A DNA stretch of 64,000 bases from Siderastrea radians (taxonomy: Eukaryota; Cnidaria; Anthozoa; Scleractinia; Rhizangiidae). A program made the position numbers and the translations under genes. The first letter of the stretch is position 1; every line of letters begins with the position of its first letter. The stretch is taken from assembly GCA_964017195.1 (NCBI GenBank), contig OZ024890.1:68377376-68441375 (forward strand). The letters are read 5' to 3'. Under the pieces are notes generated by a model that saw nothing but the letters and a program-made list of their open reading frames with translations, ran no database searches and was not told where the DNA came from. Shown here piece after piece: positions 56,241-64,000 of the stretch.

Positions 56241-58490
56241 TGGTTGGATGCCCCTGCCTGACTCAAGGTCCGGCGCGTGTTTTGTGCACATCTTTTGAGA
56301 GACCAAGGCTGATCGGGGTCAGGTGTAAACACCTGTAAGTCGTGAGAACTTGAAGCAAGAGTAGACTTACTTTCGACATTTCTATGCATATATTTTCGTC
56401 AAGACAAACTGAAGCAAATAAACGGGTCCATTGTTTGCACGCGCTGCTCCTCTTAGACAAAAGGTTGGCATATTTCAGTCATAATTTTGGAACTGGAATG
56501 AAATCGTATTTTTCAGTTGGCCTTGTCGAGACTAAAATAGCAATCGATCTATTGTCATTTTGACGCTGGTGATAAATAGCATTCAAAGTTTAGTGCTTCG
56601 ATTCAGTGGGTTGCCTAATTTACGTATTTTTCGGATGCAACGTGTATGCCTGGGGGAGGCTTGCTTCTCCATTAAAAAAAAGGAAATAAATTTTTGTCCT
56701 TAAAATGACCCGCCTATGAACAGATTTGGGAGGTACAGTCAGTCATTGTCTTAAGCCGCAGTTTCAGTTAGACCTTGTTTAAATAACCGGCCCATAAAGG
56801 TTAAGATTCCTGTATCGTCAGAATAATTCATGAGCGACAGAGCCGCGTAGAGTATATGGAGATCCTGTTGTGCACCGTTGATGTGCACAGTTTAACCCAA
56901 GTTTACATGTTTGACTGATTAACATCTCTCGTCATTGATTTCTCAGTTCTTAGAAAAGATTTTTCCAAGATAATACAACGGATATTTTTAGCTAGAGGGT
57001 TAAATTGGTTTTACAATTTACAATTAACCAAGCTCAGACAAAAGGAGACGTCTCCTGAAATTAAAACAAAGTTAGATGCAAGCCCCAATTATATTATGTA
57101 ACATTCCAATATTATTTGCAGTTTCCCGAATAATCTCTCGAGGCTCCCGATTCCCGGCAATATCTTCTGGTTGGATGCCCCTGCCTGACTCAAGGTCCGG
57201 CGTGTGTTTTGTGCTCATCTTTTGAGAGACCAAGGCTGATCGGGGTCAGGTGTAAACACCTGTAAGTCGTGGAAACTTGAAGCAAGAGTAGACTTACTTT
57301 CGACATTTCTATGCATATATTTTCGTCAAGACAAACTGAAGCAAATAAACGGGTCCATTGTTTGCACGCGCTGCTTCTCTTAGACAAAAGGTTGGCATAT
57401 TTCAGTCATAATTTTGGAACTGGAATGAAATCGTATTTTTCAATTGGCCTTGTCGAGACTAAAATAGCATTCGATCTATTGTCATTTTGCCGCTGGTGAT
57501 AAATAGCATTCAAAGTTTAGTGCTTCGATTCAGTGGGTTGCCTAATTTAAGTATTTTTCGGATGCAACGTGTATGCCTGGGGGAGGTTCCTCCATTAAAA
57601 AAAGGAAATAAAATTTTACAAGGTATCCTTAAGAGGGGCCAGCATCTCGTTTTGTGGGCAAAGTTATGACTCCAGTGGTATTTTTCCCGGATTCTACCTT
57701 AAAAGGGGCGAAAATAGTTCTGGCTATTTCAGATTGTTAGTGCCTCAGTGATTACCTAAAAAGAACATTGTTCACAAAGAAAAGCCGAGTTCTAGGAGGT
57801 ATCTCTCTATTGTCTTCGGCAGACAGCTAGGCGACGGCATTTAAATTATCCCCCGAGGGTAGATTGAAACTATTGTTTAATACTTTTCACTACTTAAACT
57901 TTAAAAATAGCCGGCCCCGATCTAAACCAATTTCAGAGTGGCCAGCCCTGATATTTCAACGTTGCTTACAGTAAACAGGATAAAGAAGGCATATAGCACA
58001 GAGAATGATAAATTTTTGTCCTTAAAATGACCCGCCTATGAACAGATTTGGGAGGTACAGTCAGTCATTGTCTTAAGCCGCAGTTTCAGTTAGACCTTGT
58101 TTAAATAACCGGCCCATAAAGGTTAAGATTCCTGTATCGTCAGAATAATTCATGAGCGACAGAGCCGAGTAGAGTATCTGGAGATCCTGTTGTGCACCGT
58201 TGATGTGCACAGTTTAACCCAAGTTTACATGTTTGACTGATTAACATCTCTCGTCATTGATTTCTCAGTTCTTAGAAGAGATTTTTCCAAGATAATACAA
58301 CGGATATTTTTAGCTAGAGGGTTAAATTGGTTTTACAATTTACAATTAACCAAGCTCAGACAAAAGGAGACGTCTCCTGAAATTAAAACAAAGTTAGATG
58401 CAAGCCCCAATTATATTATGTAACATTCCAATATTATTTGCAGTTTCCCGAATAATCTCTCGAGGCTCCCGATTCCCGGCAATATCTTCA
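56241..58490 (+). repeat. Large tandem duplication with a 0.4-kb difference
   Basis: Unit 1 at 56,241-57,171 and unit 2 at 57,172-58,490 are about 97-98% identical. Unit 2 has about 400 extra bases (57,610-58,008) that end at the short homology AAATTTTTGTCC. Non-coding. Confidence 0.9.
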
Positions 58491-58659
58491 GATTCCCGAA
58501 CAAATTTTGCGGTTCTCCCGAAACAGATATTCTTAGAGTTGGCACCCCCCGTTACCGCTCCGCTACTACTGTACAGAACAGAGGCGTTTGCATGTTTTCT
58601 TTTATTGAATTATGATAGAAAACTGTTTAAGTAAGAGGTCACAGTGCGGCTTACATAAG

Positions 58660-58810
58660 TGGAAACAAGTATGAACGAAATCGGAATCCATGTGGTTGGC
58701 ATCTGGAATCCAGAAAATTGGAATCCGGAATCCAGATGACTGGAATCCGGAATTTAAACGGTTGGAATCCGGACTCCAGAGGGTAGGAATCTGGAATCCA
58801 ACTGACCTCC
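58660..58810 (+). repeat. GGAATCC minisatellite
   Basis: About nine GGAATCC/GGAATCT-type repeats spaced 8-20 bp. A shorter related run occurs near 52,020-52,040, also in the insertion. Confidence 0.75.
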
Positions 58811-59936
58811 GTGGACTTTGTTACATGAGGCGATTTCTCGGTGTCTGCGACCATGTGTGAAGGCCAGCTAAAACAGTAGTTTGTAATCATTCATAGTTAC
58901 TCTGGATGATCTGTTTTCAATTAGGACTAAAACAGTCGTATTTTTTTGCGTTGGTCAGAAAGCGCGCGGTCTGCGAGCGAAAGTCCTGGGGCGTGCGTGA
59001 AATAGACGAGTGATACTGGGGGCAAGAAGTCTTTCCTGGCGACCTTGTCATGATTGGTGCGTCTTTTATCAATATTCGATTGTTTTTATTAAGTGACGGA
59101 CCACTTGACTTCTGCGGGGAGGAGAGTTGAGTGGTTTTGACAAAAAATATCCCGGTTGGCAGATTTTTACAATGAAAAATTCATGTGCAACACCAATGTC
59201 GGAAACAAAAATTCTTGCCACATACAGTGAGCCGAAAAAAAATTCCTATAGCTGACACAAGTAACGAGTATTTGTTACAGACTTATGAAAGATTTTTTAA
59301 TATAGAAGTTAGCATGTATATAGCCAGCGCAAAAAGTGAGTTGAATTTACAGCAACTAAAAAGCTTTCATATGCTCCTCAAAATGCTGGAAATACATTTC
59401 CGAGGACTAAACGTTCAAAATTTCCCAGGGGAGCATGCCCCTGGACCCCCTAGACATTCCCGCCTTCGCCAGGCGTTTTTTTCAAACCCTTTCTCTAAAT
59501 CCTAGATCTGCACCAGAACTGTGAGGCCCATTTCTTTCATAGGTTCCGTGCTAAAGAAAAACGTAAACGGACCCTGATTCAGAGATATTTTCGAGTTAGA
59601 AAACCTTGAAAAGAGCTAAAGTGTATTCAACACAATTTTTCTTTTCTTGTTTTTTGTCTTTGTAACATTGCGCTTTTCTGTTAATTCATGCTCATTATCC
59701 ACATGATATTAAATTAAACAATTTGCAGCCATTTCAAACTTTGCAAGCGGTCTCAATATTTATTTCCGATCTCATGCACAAGCACTGCACCTGAAGTTGT
59801 CAAACAAAATCTGAATAGCAGCTGAACGCAATAATAAATAAGAAATATCCGTAAAAAATGATAAATGAATAATGAATAAGTCAGAGGCAAACTAATGAAT
59901 AAGTGAGGCACAGTTATTCCCCTTCCCCCCCCCCCC
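58811..59936. other. Right interior of the 8.3-kb insertion
   Basis: No gene; ends with AATGAATAA motifs and a C-run at 59,925-59,937. Confidence 0.5.
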
Positions 59937-61450
59937 GATCATTTCGTATCGGTTTCACCTGTCCACACTGAAAACCAGGCGTTTTCAAAAGCGTGCAGTT
60001 TTCAAACCGTTTTCGAAAGTTTCCGTTTTTTATCAGCATTTTTGATCATCTTAGCCGTGCGGACGGTAGGCGAAAACGCGTGGAAGAGTGTGCGTTTTCA
60101 AATGAAAAGAAAACTTGTTGGTGTGGACGGTGCGTGTAAGAACGCTGCCTCTCAATTTCCATCTAGTTGGGATGTAGAATCTATCAAATTACTCTCTAGA
60201 CATTCCGTATGTTCCACTCTTAGCATTCCTTTCACACTCAACCTGAGATGATTCATTTCCTTTTGTAACACATTTAGCTGCAGAGCTATAATTGAATTTA
60301 TTTCAGTTACGCGACGGCTTAGCATGGGAGTCTGTGTCTGCCTTTGGGACGTACCCATTCGCTCATGTCAGTCGCACCTTAATCATGGAATGTGGTTGGA
60401 ACACGAATCTACCCATGCATTTGTGCTGTTTGTTTCATTTTTTCGAAACGAAATTTGGCTGTCGTTATCGTTGTTGTTTTATTTGTCTGTTTGTTTCTCA
60501 AGCTGAAACTTGGCTGCCCTTTTTATTTGCCACGTACGCGTGGTATGTTAGGCCGGGTTGTGGCTGCGCCAGAACCTGAATACCGCGGTATGAAATGTTT
60601 CCTGACTTATCGGAGTAGCGTGCAAGCAGAAGTTCTTTTCAGTTTCCTTTGAAGCAAATGAGATAGGAGACGCCTGCACGCAGGCTATTACCGGTATCTA
60701 TTACCTATTGTCTGATACTCTGCTCTATTTGCAGAGGGAAAAACTGTGTAATCAAAACGGAATGAAGTCTCTTAAAACCTTTCAAATGGCAACACAACTT
60801 ATAATATAAAATCATTGAAGATAATGTAGTTCTTCGCATAATGTATATTTTTTACGGCCAATTATTTAGTTCCTTTAATTAAGATAAGAGATAAGACTTT
60901 ATTGAACACTCTCTCGTAAGGGCTTTTCAGTGAACAAGAACAATTCGATCTCGTATAATCCTTCACTTTCGCTTTTTCGCAATAACTAACGACGCCCCTG
61001 ATGCGGACAACGTGAAAAATTTAGGCTTCTCTCTTCGAGAAACGCAAATCTACGTCACTGGCCTAATAAACGCAGACATTCTTTCTCTTCGTTTGGGTGA
61101 GTGTGCAATTAGCGTGTATAAAAGATAACGTAACTCCTTAATTGATGTTTTTATTTTACCGTGAAAGTCCTTAAAAATCACTCAAATGCCATTTAACACG
61201 CGGGAGACTGAATAAACAAAAGCTATAATGCGGTTGAAGTGTGCAAAGCTGCTAATTGTCTGACTTCATAACCTCGGAATGTGAGAAAGGTTGATCCGCC
61301 TTTCTCTACGCGCCACTGAATGAAATAAAAATGTACCGTTTGGGATTACTCAAAACAACAAGGGGCTCACTTCTGGCAAAAATTTCCCCTTAAGAACTTT
61401 TTTTCACCCTTTCTGGCGATTAACAAGTCAGTATCTCTTTGAAATTGCCG
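59937..61450 (+). repeat. Gene 3 downstream flank, duplicate of 34,720-36,100
   Basis: Resumes the segment cut at 51,672, with the same small AGC..TGC element near 60,614-60,690. It ends in about 90 bp of the Penelope-like RT remnant, so that remnant predates the duplication. Confidence 0.82.
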
Positions 61451-62181
61451 AAAAAAGTGAAAAATTCATTTCGCAATTACTATAGCGGTTACGTCGCATG
61501 ATTGGAACTTGCGGTGCGATTCAGTAATGCCGAGTCTGTTTGCGTGGAGCTTAACACTGAGTGGGCGTCAAATGGTTTTAAGAGTCAAACCATAAATCAT
61601 GTTATATTGTTCCAACTATTGTCTTGTGGAAGAGTGTGGCCAAACAAATAAAAATGATTAAAGAGTATTTTCCTGTAGTGCTGTTGTTCTTTTGGCTTTT
61701 ATTTTTGAGGTTAAAACATTTTTGAAGAAGAAGGAAGTACATTAAAGTGTTCTGAAAGGGCTTCAATGGTGCCAACCGTCAAAACAACAAACCGTCAATT
61801 AACAAAGCCATTTCCTCCACTCAGAGGCAACTGTTTTCTCAGTTTCCGAAGACACTGGAATCCCGTTCATGAATACGATACCGACGATCCATTAAAATTT
61901 GATAGTACATTAAATAGTCATTTTTTCGTCTTAAAAACGTCATCAATCCGGCTATCACTCCAGTAAAAAAATAACTAACTTTTTGTGGTTCGTCGATGGG
62001 TCGTTTCTATGAACGGGGTACCTTTGAGTACTAGCGGAGTGAAAGGATGATTGAGCTAGTATTTCACAAGAAAAATGTCTAGGCGCATGAACGTTTGTTT
62101 TCGCCCAAACAAAGTTGCACTATTCTTAGACGAGGTTCCTTGTTACCTGGGTTCCTGACATTGTTGAAAGGGACGCCTGAA
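61451..62181. other. Non-coding stretch
   Basis: No gene or element recognised. Confidence 0.5.
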
Positions 62182-62281
62182 TAGCCTGTGTGGCAGGCGC
62201 TAGTTCGCGAGACGCGAGCGCGGAACGGAAAGGGAAAGGGAAAAGTGCTTAGCGCTTTTCGTTGAGCCAGCCACACAGGCT
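62182..62281. mobile_element. Small MITE TAGCCTGTGTGGC
   Basis: About 100 bp with ends TAGCCTGTGTGGC and GCCACACAGGCT around GGGAAAGGGAAAAG and AAGTGCTTAGCGCTTTTC. Confidence 0.75.
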
Positions 62282-62544
62282 GGGAACGCGACAACTGACG
62301 TCGTAGAACTGTGAGGACGAGACGGATTTGCAAGTACCGACTGTAACAACATGCAAAGCAAGGCCCATTAGTTAATCTAACAGAGGCTAAGTCGAGGTTA
62401 GTGTCACGCAGACTCCATTGCCGGTTGAGCAGGGCTAAGCAGCTGCGCACTAAGTTAAAGGCCACGTATGAACCTGTCTGGCAAATCCCAGATGCACTCC
62501 CATGCGAATGTGAGATGCTTATCAGTCGGATCGGCGCATCAGTC

Positions 62545-62801
62545 TATTACAAGATAATGATAAAATATACAATATTTCGGCTCTATTCCAGAGTCATAGT
62601 CATGTGATGATAAAATATCACGAGTAGCCACTCATAAACCAACGGCCATTAGGCAAATCTACAGGTAATTGCAATTTCTTTACCGATTAAATTTGCCTAA
62701 TGACCATGTAAGCTGCCTACTTGTGACATTTTATTACTATCACATGATTATGACTCTGGAATAAAGCCGAAATGTTTATATTCCACCATTATCTTGCAAC
62801 A
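62545..62801. mobile_element. Foldback MITE
   Basis: Arms of over 60 bp (TTACAAGATAATG.. with TTCCAGAGTCATAGTCATGT, mirrored by ACATGATTATGACTCTGGAA ..CATTATCTTGCAA) and an inner pair ATTAGGCAAAT/ATTTGCCTAAT. Confidence 0.85.
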
Positions 62802-63937
62802 AACCAATTGACCACAATTCTCGGCGTCGCCTTTTTCATGTTACGTATAGGCGTGGCTCGAATTCATGTTTACCCAGGGGTGTCAATAATATTTGAAGTA
62901 GGCAGCTGGTTTGAGTAAAGTAGCCGACTGTATCAACAAGGTTTGAAAGAAATCTCTCTTTTATTACTTCAATTTAGGGAAAATAGCCGACTTCTTTGAG
63001 CGAATTTGCAGTCGTTTTTCGTCGGTCGTCGGTGCTTATTGAAAGCACTGCTTACCCCTAATTTGGTTCCAATTTGGTTGTTGTAGTTGCTCAAGTTTGC
63101 TGCCATCGGAGTTTTTACCTCACTTACTGACCCTAAAACCAGGCTTGAACACTACATAAGGCTCTGGAATAATTCTAACAGTGGTAATTCCCGCAGTAAC
63201 GCAGCAGAATAACAAGGTTGTTTTTCGCTCGGAGATCTAGTCCCAAATTTCCTTTACTTACTCCAGTGGTTAAGATCCTAATATTAATCATCACTAGGGC
63301 AGCAATTAATTATTCAAAAGGAAACGTCTCCATCGATAATAATATCGGCCTTTATTCCACATAAAATCTGAAGGTCCCTTTGATCTAAAGTTTCATCTGT
63401 TGAGTTATTCACGCAAGTGAAGCCAGCACTTTAGGTGCTGTTCGAGCCTTACCTCATCTTCAGTTGATAGTATTTAGAAATTAGAAACTCTTTTTGGGCC
63501 GAACAATGCAAACTGACTTTATGGATGGGGGTAGCTTCGTCAAGGAAATTAGCATTAACACTGAAACCAAGTCAAACGCTTTTCAAAAGGTAATATAAAA
63601 GTTTGTATCAGAGAATCATGACAACTGAATAAATTGATCGATCAATCAGTCAATTGCTACTTATCAACTTTTTTATCCAGGGCAACTGCTGGCAAATCCG
63701 GCAGCGTCCTTGATAAAGTCGATGAGACATTATATGTAAATATGCTCCTGCCAGGCTACGGCCTGAGTTGCCTAGAAATGACTTATTTTAAGTCACAGTT
63801 TTCCCTTGACCCCTGTCTATTCAGCAGCATAAGAGGAAAGCTCTCTTAGTAAGTACGTGATGAACTCTCAGGAAGTACGTGATGAGCTGTTGTTACCAAA
63901 GTCGCCCATACGGCTGACAGATGTGATACTGAAAGAA
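62802..63937. other. Non-coding stretch at right end
   Basis: No gene or element recognised; a 71-codon frame at 63,634 shows nothing recognisable. Confidence 0.45.
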
Positions 63938-64000
63938 ATAGCCTGCGAGAGCAGACGTCTTTTCCCAGCTTTGTTTTCACCCACGCGAATGGGAAAAGGC
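63938..64000. mobile_element. MITE start cut by window end
   Basis: ATAGCCTGCGAGAGCAGACG matches the left end of the MITE at 18,029-18,146; its right end is outside the window. Confidence 0.6.

Larger units (their letters stand above)
51673..59936. mobile_element. 8.3-kb insertion with inverted ends
   Basis: It splits a segment continuous at 34,577-36,100. Left end GGGGGTGGAAGGGGAATAA; right end carries the complement (TTATTCCCCTTCC then a C-run). AATGAATAA motifs follow both ends on the same strand. Short TTTCG-like flanks may be a duplication. No transposase was found, so it may be a large non-autonomous element or a composite. Confidence 0.6.

Noticed and set aside
56263..57387. Two near-identical 65-codon minus-strand frames.
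   Set aside because: They are present twice only because of the tandem duplication; several changes between them are amino-acid altering and no domain is seen.

Overview
The window looks like nuclear DNA of an anthozoan cnidarian, most likely a stony coral. The clues are AT-rich, intron-rich sequence, dense small transposons, tRNA-headed SINEs of a coral-like type, BEL/Pao and Penelope-like retroelements, and an animal cell-surface ligand family (ephrin). The species cannot be named from sequence alone.

The only well-supported host genes are three head-to-tail ephrin-like genes on the plus strand. Gene 1 (26-3358) enters from the left with its last four exons. Gene 2 (18,263-32,581) is complete: signal peptide exon, ephrin-domain exon, second ephrin exon, Thr-rich stalk exon, transmembrane exon and cytoplasmic tail exon. 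Gene 3 (39,904-51,575) has the first four exons only; its stalk exon reads straight into sequence that elsewhere lies about 2 kb downstream of gene 2, so it has lost the membrane anchor and is predicted to be secreted. Splice phases agree across all copies for exons 1-5; the last junction of genes 1 and 2 is not settled.

Genes 1 and 2 lie in a segmental duplication (1-3758, 9332-9853 and about 11,200-11,725 match 29,591-34,045). The downstream flank of gene 2 (34,577-36,100) matches the flank of gene 3 (51,529-51,672 plus 59,937-61,450). These paralogous stretches serve as natural empty sites, so several transposon insertions can be bounded to the base: a TA-duplicating element at 3759-9331 with a BEL/Pao element nested in it (3959-8993), a LINE fragment in gene 1 (280-1133), a 1.06-kb element at 9854-10,916, and an 8.3-kb block at 51,673-59,936.

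Other regions: 11.7-18.0 kb is non-coding with small inverted-repeat elements and local tandem repeats. Intron 1 of gene 2 (18.4-28.7 kb) holds two large elements whose ends carry iterated motifs (21,377-22,710 and 23,991-27,554). 36.0-39.0 kb holds Penelope-like fragments, two of them head to head, with hammerhead-like motifs. Intron 1 of gene 3 holds a 666-bp pure TTC tract, a TTAA-flanked element and a tRNA-Thr-like repeat. 61.5-64 kb has no convincing gene.

The notable themes are (i) an ephrin cluster whose copies differ in membrane anchoring, stalk and tail, and (ii) a recurrent architecture in non-autonomous DNA elements: inverted termini combined with short iterated motifs that in four elements all face the same way.
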